From: an uncultured Arachnia sp.
Lineage (GTDB): Bacteria > Actinomycetota > Actinomycetes > Propionibacteriales > Propionibacteriaceae
Reading direction: 5' to 3'
Length of the DNA: 64,000 bases
NCBI GenBank assembly: GCA_947493995.1
Contig: CANLTJ010000001.1
Span: 477,796 to 541,795 of the forward strand
The notes under the pieces are model-generated. The model made no database searches, had not been told where the DNA came from, and was given only the letters and a program-made list of their open reading frames with translations. The position numbers and the translations under genes were made by a program. Positions 8,662 to 17,289 of the stretch are shown one piece after another (position 1 is the stretch's first letter; every line of letters begins with the position of its first letter).

Positions 8662-9638
8662 TACGTCTCACCATCGCCCTCGCTCTGGCTGCTCTACTCC
8701 TCGCCGGTCCGTGGGCCGTCAAACCCGCTGCCGCGGAACCTCCCGAGCAGGCCGCGACATTGTGCGCAGGATCGCCGAGGGGTTGCGCTCTGGAGACAAA
8801 CGACTGGCTTCGCGAGGGCGCGACCTTCCCCGTCACCGTGATCGGGAACGCAAACGCCCGTGTGCAGGTCGTCGTCTACCAAGTGGTTCTCGCCGACGGT
8901 GTGCTGACGGAACTACGTCCCATCAGCACGGAGGCGGAGGTCATCACGAACTCGGCCGGTGTCGCCCACACCGAAGTGGCCATTCCCACCCTCAGCGCCA
9001 CCGACGATGCCAGTGGCTGGGCGCTGGTGAGCGTGGGTGGTCTACAGGACAGAACCGACACACTGGAGACCGTGGGCCAGTTCGTCCCCCTCGGCACCCG
9101 CGTACCGCGCATCCTCGGTGACGGCTACGGCGAGGAGAAACCGGCTGGCGCGACGCTGGAATTGCAGTACACCGGCGCCATCCCCGGAAGCCGGTTTGCC
9201 GTCGACTACGAGGATGCCGACGGTGTCTGGCAGGAAACCACCGCCACCGGGATCGCCGTAACGCGTGACACCGACGTGAGCATCGACACTCCCGGAGCAG
9301 AGTCAATCGCTCCCCAACCCGACGACGTGAACACGATCAGTTACACCGTGCCGCGCGGCCTGACCTCCGAGCCGCACAGGTTCCGCCTCCGTAACACCAG
9401 CGATTCGGCCCTCTCCTCCCCGTGGTTCGCCACCCCCACCGTCGACGGCGCACCCCAGGAAGCTCTGGCCGCCTTTGAGCCCCCACCCGTGGGTGGGGAG
9501 TTGTCAGGCACAGATCTGGTGGCCACACATCCGGAGCGAGCAGCGGTACTGACAGCTGGTGGCGTCGCCGTCGCCGCGTTTGTTCTGACCCTGGCGGGCA
9601 CGGGCGTCGGCCTGCGGCGTCGAGGAGGGCTGCGATGA
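8658..9638 (+). CDS. Membrane-anchored exported protein of unknown function
   Basis: I do not recognise a family. The 326 residues begin with a signal peptide (IALALAALLLAGPWAVKPAAA). About 260 residues with a beta-rich look follow (FPVTVIG, VQVVVYQVV, ATLELQYTG). A C-terminal transmembrane helix (VLTAGGVAVAAFVLTLAGTGVG) and a basic stop-transfer RRRGG anchor the chain. Two cysteines close to the mature N-terminus (LCAGSPRGCAL) could form a disulfide. The GTG start overlaps the stop of the preceding gene and its own stop overlaps the EcfT start, so it is made from the riboswitch 1 operon. A surface role in corrinoid capture is inferred from context only. Confidence 0.75.
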   Translation: MIRLTIALALAALLLAGPWAVKPAAAEPPEQAATLCAGSPRGCALETNDWLREGATFPVTVIGNANARVQVVVYQVVLADGVLTELRPISTEAEVITNSAGVAHTEVAIPTLSATDDASGWALVSVGGLQDRTDTLETVGQFVPLGTRVPRILGDGYGEEKPAGATLELQYTGAIPGSRFAVDYEDADGVWQETTATGIAVTRDTDVSIDTPGAESIAPQPDDVNTISYTVPRGLTSEPHRFRLRNTSDSALSSPWFATPTVDGAPQEALAAFEPPPVGGELSGTDLVATHPERAAVLTAGGVAVAAFVLTLAGTGVGLRRRGGLR

Positions 9639-10654
9639 CCGACGGCCACCCTCTGGTCTGGTTGTGGCTGGTGTTGGCCGGCACCACCATTGCGCTCAAC
9701 AGCACGAACCCGCTCCTGCTGCTCCTCCTGGTGGCAGCCCTCATTGCCAGCGGCTTCGTGGCCGGAGGTCCCCGTCGTGCCAGCTTCGTGACTGCTCTGG
9801 GCGTGGGGTTGGGGGCAACGCTGGTCTGGACTCTCATCACCCTGGTGCTCCCGCGGGGCGCCGCCGACGACGCCCTTGTCACCCTGCCCTCCTGGTCACC
9901 CGGCCCCGGCGTCACGTTCGGCGGACCACTCGACCTCGGCTCGGTGATCACCGGACTTGTGGGCGCTCTCCGCGCCGTCGCTGTCGTCCTCCTGTTCGGC
10001 GTGGCAGGGCAACTGGTGAGCGCTCGCGGCTGGCTGGCCCTGTCGCGTTGCACGCTCGGGGCGTTCTCGCCGGCGACCCACACACTGGCCACCCTGGGGG
10101 AGGCCAGCGTCGAAGCCTTCCACACCCGGCAACGCATCGCCCAGCAGGGGTGGGGGCGAGGCGCCGCCCGCGGTTGGCTGACATCGCTGCTTCTGGCCGG
10201 ACGTGACATTGCTCGTGCCGACAGGGCGACGACGGCCCCACGCCCCGGCGTCGAGATCCTCCGATCGGTGGTGCTGGTGACCGCGACCGTGGCTCCCGTG
10301 CTGCTGCTGGCTTTCGGTGTGCTGCCCCCGGTCATCACCAACAATCTGTACGGGACTGACATCATCGCGATCGCGGTGCTGATGGTCGTGGCCGTCGGCC
10401 TGGCTCTACCCGGCACTCCTGCACTGTTGGGCAGGTGGCGATTCTCCGACGTCCCGCAGGTTCTTGTGGCGCTGCTCCTCACCGCGGCGTGGGTTCTGCG
10501 TGACCTCCTCAACCAGTCCGCCGCGCTCACTCCCCCGGCGGGGGCGGCCCTCTCGCTGCCGTGGGCCGTCGCGGCTGCCATCGTGCTGCTGCCGCTGGCC
10601 GTGGGTCTCTCCGGTCAGCGTGCGCCACGCAGGACGGTGGTCGCCCATGCTTGA
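9635..10654 (+). CDS. ECF transporter transmembrane subunit EcfT, divergent
   Basis: A hydrophobic 339-residue protein with an EcfT/CbiQ-like layout: an N-terminal helix bundle, a cytoplasmic segment at about residues 140-205, then C-terminal helices. It should scaffold an S component and the ATPase pair. EcfT proteins normally carry two coupling motifs containing Ala-Arg-Gly. In the paralogue at 22879 the second reads MEARGYGR. Here the first survives in part (QQGWGRGAARG) and the second has become DRATTAPRPG. The gene overlaps both neighbours by 4-8 bases, consistent with one polycistronic message. Assignment to ECF follows from this order and the S component at 12095. Confidence 0.78.
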   Translation: MTDGHPLVWLWLVLAGTTIALNSTNPLLLLLLVAALIASGFVAGGPRRASFVTALGVGLGATLVWTLITLVLPRGAADDALVTLPSWSPGPGVTFGGPLDLGSVITGLVGALRAVAVVLLFGVAGQLVSARGWLALSRCTLGAFSPATHTLATLGEASVEAFHTRQRIAQQGWGRGAARGWLTSLLLAGRDIARADRATTAPRPGVEILRSVVLVTATVAPVLLLAFGVLPPVITNNLYGTDIIAIAVLMVVAVGLALPGTPALLGRWRFSDVPQVLVALLLTAAWVLRDLLNQSAALTPPAGAALSLPWAVAAAIVLLPLAVGLSGQRAPRRTVVAHA

Positions 10655-12098
10655 CGTCAATTCCTTGTCCTGCTCGCTGCCCGGACACGGCACGGTTCTG
10701 GACGACGTCACCTTCACCGCCGCCACCGGCACCATCACGGCCGTCGTCGGCCGCTCCCACTCGGGCGCCGACACACTGCTGGCCGCCCTGGCCGGCGTGC
10801 TCCCACCCGGTGCCCGGAGCCGGGGCAGCGCTGTCCTGAACGGTGCCCGAATCGACGGCGCCACACCCGACGAACTGGCCGAGGTGGTCCTCTGGGTCTC
10901 GGATGCAGCACTGCCGGGCGGCACGGTCGCCGACATCCTGCGCAGCCGGCTGGGTGACCTGTCCGCCGCTGACGAACTCGGGCTGCAGGACGACCTCTCA
11001 CGTCGGCTCAGCTCGCTGCCCATCGACATGCGCCTCCGCCTGCATTGCGCCACCCTGATGGCTCAGGACATCTCCGCGCCACCCGCGCTGATCCTCGTGG
11101 ACCGCGTACTCGGTACCGCCGACGTCACCACTCGGGACCACTTCTGTTCCCTCCTGGGAGGGTTGGCGCGGGCCGGTGCCACCGTCGTCTGGGCCGAGCA
11201 TGATCTGGATGCCGTCTGGGAGCACGCGCACCGGCTCATGGAACTCGTCGATGGCAAGCTCGTCAGCGCGGTGCTGCCGCAGGAATGGCAACCCAGCAGC
11301 CTGCCGGAACCCACCCTGCTGACCATGGCCCGCGCGCTGGATCTGCCACCGAAGGGATGCCGCACGCCGTTGATGACGCGTGAGACCCTGGAGGAGTACC
11401 ACATCGTCCTTCCGCTGTTGCCCACGCGCACCCATGACGGTTCCGCGCCCACGGGGACGGGAAGGGTGATCGATGCGTCAGCCGTGGGACTCAGCGGCCG
11501 GGGTATCGAGATCCGCCCGCGCGAGACGGTGGGCATCATCGCGCTCGATGGACGACCGGAGGCACTCACCAGAGCTCTGGTGGCCCAACTCCCCGGAGGA
11601 GGTGTGGTCCCCAGCCAACTGCCACCGAGTCTGGTCCTTGGCGCAGCCGCGCGAACATGGGAGATTCAACATGACCTCGCCGCAGGATCGGTGATGCGAC
11701 GGGTGCCGCGCCTGCACCCCCGCACCCTGGTAGCCGCTCTCAGCCCCGACGAACTGGCCACCTTCCGCCTCGCACTGGCCGACGGCGTCGAGACCGCCTT
11801 GTGGCTACCACATCCCCAGGCCTGGCTGGATCCGCGTGAGCGCCACACGCTCGCAGAGGATCTACGCCGCCGCCCTGCCGGCACACGCCTGATCACAAGC
11901 CGCGACGTGGAGTTCCTCGTGAGGGCCTGCCATCGGCTGGTCGTCGTGCAGGACGACCGGGTGGTCGGGGACGGCTCACCGGGCGCCGTGGCAGATCTGT
12001 TGCCCACAACCCCTCTGGTCTCCCGTGCCGTCGGCTCCACGCGATACCTGCGGCTCACCGACGTGTTGGAGAGCACCCGCACGGGGGTGACCGTATGA
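10647..12098 (+). CDS. Degenerate double ABC ATPase-like subunit of ECF transporter 1
   Basis: At 483 residues this has the two-nucleotide-binding-domain layout of EcfA fusions and aligns motif by motif with the intact paralogue at 24048, but the catalytic residues are gone. First half: Walker A reads GRSHSGADT at about residue 35 (paralogue GRTGTGKST), the Q-loop region VSDAALPG lacks Gln, the signature reads LSSLPID instead of LSGGQ, and Walker B ends VDRV instead of LDEP. The switch His is kept (AEHDLDAV). Second half: Walker A is ALDGRPEAL, the signature LSPDEL, Walker B LWLPHP, and the switch His is Arg (TSRDVEFL). It should not hydrolyse ATP alone. The frame is intact over its whole length, arguing for retained function. 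It starts within the end of EcfT. Confidence 0.85.
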   Translation: MLDVNSLSCSLPGHGTVLDDVTFTAATGTITAVVGRSHSGADTLLAALAGVLPPGARSRGSAVLNGARIDGATPDELAEVVLWVSDAALPGGTVADILRSRLGDLSAADELGLQDDLSRRLSSLPIDMRLRLHCATLMAQDISAPPALILVDRVLGTADVTTRDHFCSLLGGLARAGATVVWAEHDLDAVWEHAHRLMELVDGKLVSAVLPQEWQPSSLPEPTLLTMARALDLPPKGCRTPLMTRETLEEYHIVLPLLPTRTHDGSAPTGTGRVIDASAVGLSGRGIEIRPRETVGIIALDGRPEALTRALVAQLPGGGVVPSQLPPSLVLGAAARTWEIQHDLAAGSVMRRVPRLHPRTLVAALSPDELATFRLALADGVETALWLPHPQAWLDPRERHTLAEDLRRRPAGTRLITSRDVEFLVRACHRLVVVQDDRVVGDGSPGAVADLLPTTPLVSRAVGSTRYLRLTDVLESTRTGVTV

Positions 12099-12985
12099 GT
12101 CGCTTTCTCACTCAGTGGCGCTCCCGCAGTGCACTTCTGGTGCTGGGGTTGCTGGGTGCCACTTGGCTGGGCTGGCCCATCTGGTCCTCCTTCAGTGCCC
12201 CCGAGCGGGACGCCCTGGAAACGGAGTTTCCGTTCCTGCTGGCCGCGCTTCTGGGACTCATGTCTCTGCTGGCCACCGCGATCTGGCTCGACGCCGGGCG
12301 TCGGGCCACGGTTTTCGGACCGGTCGTGGCGGTGGCGCTGGTGGATGTCGTGTTCCGGCTGGTGCTCTCACCCGGTGGCGCCGGTATCGAACCCGTCTAC
12401 GCTCTCCCCCTCCTTGCCGGAGCCGCACTGGGAGCACGCGCGGGCTTCCTGACAGGGGCACTGGCCGCCCTCGTGTCGTCAGTGGCTCTCGGTCTCGTCG
12501 ACAGCCCCCTGGTGGGACAGATCCTGGTGTGGGGAATGTGGGGCGCTGCCGGCGGGCTGTTGAGACCCCTGCGCCCCGTCGCTGCATGGCTGATCGCCGC
12601 CGCCTTCTCCCTTCCGCTCGGCGTCCTCACCGGAATGGCGCTGAACCTCACCGGCTGGACCGGTGAGCGTGAAGCCGTCACCGGCGGCTTCCTCCCCGGC
12701 CTGCCCCCGATGGACGCGCTCCAACGACTCATCGAGTACACGCTGGCCACATCGCTGGCCTTCGACCTCACCCGCGCCGTCGTGAACGCCGTCTTGGTAC
12801 TCACCATCGGGCTGCCGGTGCTGCGTGCACTGCGCCACCTGTCGGGGATGCAGCAGCCCCGCACCCCCAACCTCAGCCACACCCCACCGGCGGCCGTGGC
12901 CCCGGCCGCCCTGCGTAGACGAAACCGCAGTGACCGACTCACAGACCTCTGGAAGCCCAGCACCACCACTCAGGAGATTGAATGA
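12095..12985 (+). CDS. ECF transporter S component 1, putative corrinoid binder
   Basis: A 296-residue membrane protein with about six hydrophobic segments (LLVLGLLGATWLGWPIW, FLLAALLGLMSLLATAIW, AFSLPLGVLTGMALNLTG and others). Its end region LATSLAFDLTRAVVNAVLVL is shared with the S component at 25861 (NVATSMGWNLTRAIVNVVAI). S components bind the vitamin and dock on EcfT. Cobalamin or a precursor is the likely substrate because of the riboswitch. A hydrophilic tail of about 50 residues is unusual for the class. It overlaps the upstream gene by 4 bases and the MoxR gene start by 4 bases. Confidence 0.78.
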   Translation: MSRFLTQWRSRSALLVLGLLGATWLGWPIWSSFSAPERDALETEFPFLLAALLGLMSLLATAIWLDAGRRATVFGPVVAVALVDVVFRLVLSPGGAGIEPVYALPLLAGAALGARAGFLTGALAALVSSVALGLVDSPLVGQILVWGMWGAAGGLLRPLRPVAAWLIAAAFSLPLGVLTGMALNLTGWTGEREAVTGGFLPGLPPMDALQRLIEYTLATSLAFDLTRAVVNAVLVLTIGLPVLRALRHLSGMQQPRTPNLSHTPPAAVAPAALRRRNRSDRLTDLWKPSTTTQEIE

Positions 12986-14034
12986 TGTCAGAGCCCACCG
13001 ACGAGATCCCCATCGACGAGACATCCGTCCGGGCACGGACCCTGGCCACACCCGAAACGCTGACCAGCGACGAGATGGCCGGCGCCGAGGAGACGTTGCG
13101 GACCCTGTCGAGCTACTTCGACGCCACCGTCGTCGGTCAGCCCCGGTTGCGTCGGGCACTCCTCGCCACGGTGCTGAGTCGCGGGCACATTCTGGTGGAA
13201 TCGGTGCCCGGACTCGCCAAGACGCTCGCCGCCAGCACCCTGGCCCGCTCCGTCGACGCCAGCTTCGCACGCATCCAGTGCACACCGGACCTGCTGCCCA
13301 GCGACATCGTCGGAACCGAGGTCTACGACCCTGCCACCACCACCTTCCGCACCGAACTCGGCCCCGTGCACGCACACTTCGTGCTGCTCGACGAGATCAA
13401 CCGCTCCAGCGCCAAGACGCAGTCGGCCATGCTTGAGGCGATGCAGGAACGGCAGACAACCATCGGCGGAGCCAGCCACCCCCTACCGGCCCCCTTCACC
13501 GTGATGGCGACGCAGAACCCCATCGAGGAGGAGGGCACCTATGTGCTCCCGCAGGCCCAGATGGACCGTTTCCTCCTCAAGGAAGTGGTGGACTACCCCA
13601 CGCCCTCCGACGAGATCGAGGTGCTCAACCGCATCGAGCGCGGCACCTTCGACAAGCCAGCGACGCCGGTGGCCAGCACCGCCGACATCCTCCACCTCCA
13701 ACAGCTGATTGGACGGGTCCACGTCAAGGACAGCATCAAGCGCTACATCGTGGAACTCATCAACGTGACCCGGCGCCCCGGCGATTTCCTGAGCAGCGAG
13801 CACGCCCGCTGGATCGAGTACGGGGCGAGCCCCCGCGGTGCCATCGCCTTCCTCCAAGTGGCACGCAGCAACGCGCTGCTCGCCGGTCGCAACCACGTGG
13901 TTCCCGACGATGTGGTCTCCATGCGCCACGCCGTCCTGCGACACCGCCTCATCCTGACGTTCGAGGCCATGGCCGAGCAGGTGCGCGCCGACGACCTCAT
14001 CGACGCCGTCTTCGATTCCGTCCCCACCCCGTAG
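12982..14034 (+). CDS. MoxR-family AAA+ ATPase
   Basis: A 350-residue cytoplasmic AAA+ ATPase of the MoxR type, chaperone-like proteins that act with von Willebrand A partners. Walker A ESVPGLAKT lies near residue 73, Walker B VLLDEINRS near 134, sensor 1 MATQNPIEEEGTY follows, and PEAQMDRF-like PQAQMDRFLL is present. The start overlaps the S component stop (ATGATG). The run DUF58, small membrane protein, two vWA proteins and a TPR protein follows without gaps, as in Bat/MoxR operons. Being placed between ECF genes and riboswitch 2 suggests it is co-expressed with corrinoid uptake and may assemble or remodel a complex at the membrane. That link is inference. Confidence 0.92.
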   Translation: MMSEPTDEIPIDETSVRARTLATPETLTSDEMAGAEETLRTLSSYFDATVVGQPRLRRALLATVLSRGHILVESVPGLAKTLAASTLARSVDASFARIQCTPDLLPSDIVGTEVYDPATTTFRTELGPVHAHFVLLDEINRSSAKTQSAMLEAMQERQTTIGGASHPLPAPFTVMATQNPIEEEGTYVLPQAQMDRFLLKEVVDYPTPSDEIEVLNRIERGTFDKPATPVASTADILHLQQLIGRVHVKDSIKRYIVELINVTRRPGDFLSSEHARWIEYGASPRGAIAFLQVARSNALLAGRNHVVPDDVVSMRHAVLRHRLILTFEAMAEQVRADDLIDAVFDSVPTP

Positions 14035-14038
14035 CTCC

Positions 14039-14923
14039 ATGGCCCGTCTGACACGAGTTCGTCGCGCCGTCGCGCTCGCCACCCGGCATCGGGTCGGCGG
14101 GCTGTACGAGGGCACCCACCCCTCGCTGCACGCCGGGCGCAGCATGGAATTCAACGATCTGCGTGAGTACGTGCGCGGCGACGACGTGGCGGAAATCGAC
14201 TGGAAGGCTTCGGCCCGCAGCGGCGGCCCCCTGCTCGTGAAACGCCACATCGCCGAGCGCCGCACAACGCTCATGGTTGCCGTCACCACCGGCCGTGACT
14301 TCGCAGGCATGGCCTCACCCACCGAGAAGAAGGTGGACGTGGCCGTGCAGGTGGCGGGCGTGTTCGGCTCCATCGCCACGCAGCACGGCGACTACGTGGG
14401 GCTTCTGTTCTGCGACGGCGAGGACATCCGTGTGGATCGGCCCTCCACCCGCGACGTGGAACTGGAACGCATGCTAAGCCACATCGAGGACGCCGTCCGT
14501 CCCGACTCACCCCCAGCCGGTCTGGGACGGCTGCTGGAGGTGACCGCCACCACCCTGCGGCGCAGCGGCATCGTCGTGCTGGTGTGTGACGACGTGGACA
14601 TCAACGCTGACACGGAGGCGCGCCTCCGGCGCCTCGTGGTGCAGCACGAGGTGATTCTGATCACGATCGCTGACCTGGATCCTACGGATTCGGGCCTTGC
14701 GAACTCCGCCATCGTCGGCCTTGACGACCGCAGGGAGCTCAGCCGTGAACTCCGTGCCGACGCCCAACTGCGTGAGGCCGTCCGGGCGGATCGCGACGAG
14801 CGTGCCGCCCGCCGCACAGCAGTGCTGTCACGGCTGGCCATCCCGCATCTCCACGTCGCCGGCACCGAGGGACTGGTCCCCGCCGTCCTCACCCTGGTGA
14901 GGAGTCATCGCCGTGCCCGTTGA
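14039..14923 (+). CDS. DUF58 domain protein of MoxR module
   Basis: A 294-residue cytosolic protein of the DUF58 family. The hallmark segment is present: GGLYEGTHPSLHAGRSMEFNDLREY split around residues 20-44, then RGDDVAEIDWKASAR. The rest resembles a vWA-like fold (VAVTTGRDF, VLVCDDVD). Such proteins travel with MoxR ATPases and are thought to link them to the vWA membrane proteins. It starts 4 bases after the MoxR stop and ends inside the next gene's start region. Confidence 0.88.
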   Translation: MARLTRVRRAVALATRHRVGGLYEGTHPSLHAGRSMEFNDLREYVRGDDVAEIDWKASARSGGPLLVKRHIAERRTTLMVAVTTGRDFAGMASPTEKKVDVAVQVAGVFGSIATQHGDYVGLLFCDGEDIRVDRPSTRDVELERMLSHIEDAVRPDSPPAGLGRLLEVTATTLRRSGIVVLVCDDVDINADTEARLRRLVVQHEVILITIADLDPTDSGLANSAIVGLDDRRELSRELRADAQLREAVRADRDERAARRTAVLSRLAIPHLHVAGTEGLVPAVLTLVRSHRRAR

Positions 14924-15395
14924 CGTGTTGCTGGAGATCGGTCCGCCCGTCGGGCTCGACTGGCGCTGGTGGGCAATCAGCGCAGCCCTCATGCTCGTGG
15001 CGGTGGCGGTCATGGCCGTGGGTGTCCAACGTTGGCGGATGCTCGGCCGCATTCGCGAGGGATCGTCGGACACCTCCTTGGCGGAGCTGCGCAGCCAGGC
15101 ACTGGACCGGATCGGTGCAGCCACCGCCGGCTACCACTCGGGCGGGATCAACGCACAGACCGCGGTGCAGGAAATGAGCCGGGCCGCCCGCTTCTTCGTT
15201 GGCACCGCATCCGACGGTGACGCCGATTACGAAACTGCTGCACAGCTGAACACCGCCGCCCGCCGCGATCCTCGACTGCTGGAAGTCGCCACATTCGTCG
15301 CATCCATCCAGCACGACTGCTTCTCCCCCACTGCGCGCCCCGACGTCGACGCCGTCGCCGCCGCCGCCGAGGAGGTGATCCTGCAATGGCGCTGA
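14913..15395 (+). CDS. Small membrane protein of MoxR module (DUF4381-like)
   Basis: A 160-residue protein with one membrane helix (WWAISAALMLVAVAVMAVGV, about residues 19-38) and a cytoplasmic helical region. The place in the operon between DUF58 and a vWA protein, together with size and topology, matches the DUF4381-type subunit of Bat/MoxR clusters. I see no diagnostic motif. GTG start overlaps the DUF58 stop by 11 bases, and the end overlaps the next gene by 10 bases. Confidence 0.65.
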   Translation: MPVDVLLEIGPPVGLDWRWWAISAALMLVAVAVMAVGVQRWRMLGRIREGSSDTSLAELRSQALDRIGAATAGYHSGGINAQTAVQEMSRAARFFVGTASDGDADYETAAQLNTAARRDPRLLEVATFVASIQHDCFSPTARPDVDAVAAAAEEVILQWR

Positions 15396-16351
15396 CACAG
15401 CCCTGGTACGGCGTAGCTGTGCTCCTGCTTCTTGTGATCGTGGGCGTGGCCGCGTGGCTGTGGCCGCGCCGTCGTCGCAGTCTCACCTCTGCCCTACCTC
15501 TGGCCCACGCCGCCCGCATCCGTGCTCTGCCCCGCTTCGTCCAACTCGCCCGCGCCCGCGTCCGGTGGCTCGTCATCGAGTCCTTCGCTCTGGCCCTGGT
15601 TGCCTGCGGTCTGGCTCTCCTGGCGGCGGGACCGGTCTCCGCGGAGACTCTCGATGAGCAGCGCAGCAATCGCGACATTGTGCTGTGTCTGGATGTGTCC
15701 GGCTCCATGTCGCAGGTGAACCGCGACGTCATCACCAGCTTCGCCGACCTTGCCGCCGAACTCGACGGGGAGCGCATTGGCTTCGTCCTCTTCGACGCAT
15801 CTGCCGTGACCATCTTCCCCTTGACCGACGACGCCAGCTACATCGCCCGCCACCTGCGGGAGACCGCCGAGAATCTGGGCAGCGGAGAAGTGGCGGGCAC
15901 CCGTGTGGGAGATCTCGGATCCTCCCTGATCGGCGACGGCCTCGCGAGTTGCCTGCAGCGCTTCGACCAGAGCGACACCCAGCGCTCGCGCACCGTCGTC
16001 CTTGCCACCGACAACCAGGTGGCCGGAACCCCGCTGTTCTCCGTGGCCGACGCGGCACAGCGCGCGGTGGAGCGAGATGTGCTGGTGTTCGGCATCGTGC
16101 CCTCCGACAACAGCGTCGCAGCCACCGATGACCTGACCGCCACGCTGGCACCCACCGGTGGCGAGGTGTTGCTGCTTGGTCCGCAGCCTGATCTGTCCTC
16201 CATCACCCGGGCTGTGGAGGCCTCACAGGAATCGACGATGCGTGGAACGGCACGCAGTCAAGCCGTTCCACTCGTCTGGCCCGGCGTGGCGTTGTCACTG
16301 CTGGGGATCGTCGGTGCATCGCTGGCCCATCGACGAAGGGCCGTGGCATGA
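15386..16351 (+). CDS. von Willebrand A membrane protein (BatA-like)
   Basis: A 321-residue protein with a helix at residues 5-24 and a second near 62-82, a vWA domain, and a final transmembrane helix (LVWPGVALSLLGIVGASL). The metal-ion-dependent adhesion site is intact: DVSGSM near residue 102, Thr in GTRVGDLG and Asp in ATDNQV. This architecture is that of BatA. It is thought to act outside the membrane as ligand-binding partner of the MoxR ATPase. Start and stop both overlap neighbours. Confidence 0.87.
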   Translation: MALTQPWYGVAVLLLLVIVGVAAWLWPRRRRSLTSALPLAHAARIRALPRFVQLARARVRWLVIESFALALVACGLALLAAGPVSAETLDEQRSNRDIVLCLDVSGSMSQVNRDVITSFADLAAELDGERIGFVLFDASAVTIFPLTDDASYIARHLRETAENLGSGEVAGTRVGDLGSSLIGDGLASCLQRFDQSDTQRSRTVVLATDNQVAGTPLFSVADAAQRAVERDVLVFGIVPSDNSVAATDDLTATLAPTGGEVLLLGPQPDLSSITRAVEASQESTMRGTARSQAVPLVWPGVALSLLGIVGASLAHRRRAVA

Positions 16352-17289
16352 CCCTCACTCCTCTGTGGTTCCTTCTTGCCACCGTGGTGGCCATCCTCGC
16401 GCTGCACGTGTGGGCCTCGCGCAGGACGCTTCGCACAGCCGCCTTCTGGTTGCGTGCTGCGGTCCTCGTGCTCCTCGGGGCCGTCGCTCTGCAGCCGGCA
16501 CTCGAGGGCAGTGAGGACCCACCCACCCCCACCGCCACAGACGTGGTCCTCCTCATTGACCGCACAACCTCCATGGGTGCGTCCGACTATGACGGCGGGC
16601 GGCCCCGCATGGATGGGGTGGCCGCCGATGTGGCCGGCCTCGTGGCAGCCATGCCCAGCGCGCGCTACGCCGTGGTCGTGATGGACAACGACGCACGTGT
16701 CGAAGTGCCGTGGACCACGGACACCACGGCCGTGGTCACCTTCGCCCAGACGATGGGCTGGCGCGAGGAGACCTTCGGCATCGGCAGCGACATCTCCGTC
16801 GGCAAACCACTGGCCGAGGAACTGCTGAACTCATCGGCCCAGTCCCGCCCACAGGCACGCCGATACCTCGTGTACCTCGGGGATGGTGAACAGACGATGG
16901 AGGCCGTTCCCGCCTCGTTCGACACCCTGGCGCCGCTGCTGACCGACGCCCAGGTGTGGGGCTACGGAACCGAACAGGGTGGCCAGATGACGCTACGCCC
17001 GGACACGGACGAACCGGTCGAACGAAACGGTGTCCCACAACTGTCCATGATCGATGAAGCCGCACTGCAGCAGATCGCCGACGACCTCAATGGCACATAC
17101 ATTCACCGCACCGGACCCGGCGGTCTCGATTTCTGGCCCGACGGCACCGGCGCCGCCGCCAGCCAGACGGGCACGCCAGGCTATTCGCTGGTCTGGCTAC
17201 TCGCGCTGGCCGCCGCCGGCGTGCTGGGCCTCGACGTCTGGTTCACGCTGAGGAAGACCCGCGACGCCCGCAGGGAGGCATCCGCATGA
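16348..17289 (+). CDS. von Willebrand A membrane protein 2 (BatB-like)
   Basis: A 313-residue second vWA protein with two N-terminal hydrophobic segments and a C-terminal helix (YSLVWLLALAAAGVLGLDVWF). Its adhesion-site motif reads DRTTSM near residue 70, that is D-x-T-x-S rather than D-x-S-x-S, which may still coordinate metal. A short Asp/Gly insert (ASDYDGGRPRMDG) follows the motif. Paired vWA proteins are normal in Bat operons. ATGA overlaps link it to both neighbours. Confidence 0.85.
   Translation: MTLTPLWFLLATVVAILALHVWASRRTLRTAAFWLRAAVLVLLGAVALQPALEGSEDPPTPTATDVVLLIDRTTSMGASDYDGGRPRMDGVAADVAGLVAAMPSARYAVVVMDNDARVEVPWTTDTTAVVTFAQTMGWREETFGIGSDISVGKPLAEELLNSSAQSRPQARRYLVYLGDGEQTMEAVPASFDTLAPLLTDAQVWGYGTEQGGQMTLRPDTDEPVERNGVPQLSMIDEAALQQIADDLNGTYIHRTGPGGLDFWPDGTGAAASQTGTPGYSLVWLLALAAAGVLGLDVWFTLRKTRDARREASA

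Noticed and set aside
7551..8836. Long minus-strand readings rich in Gly-Ser or Arg-Gly
   Set aside because: They are antisense shadows of the Pro-Asp repeat region of the surface protein; no start signals or family match.
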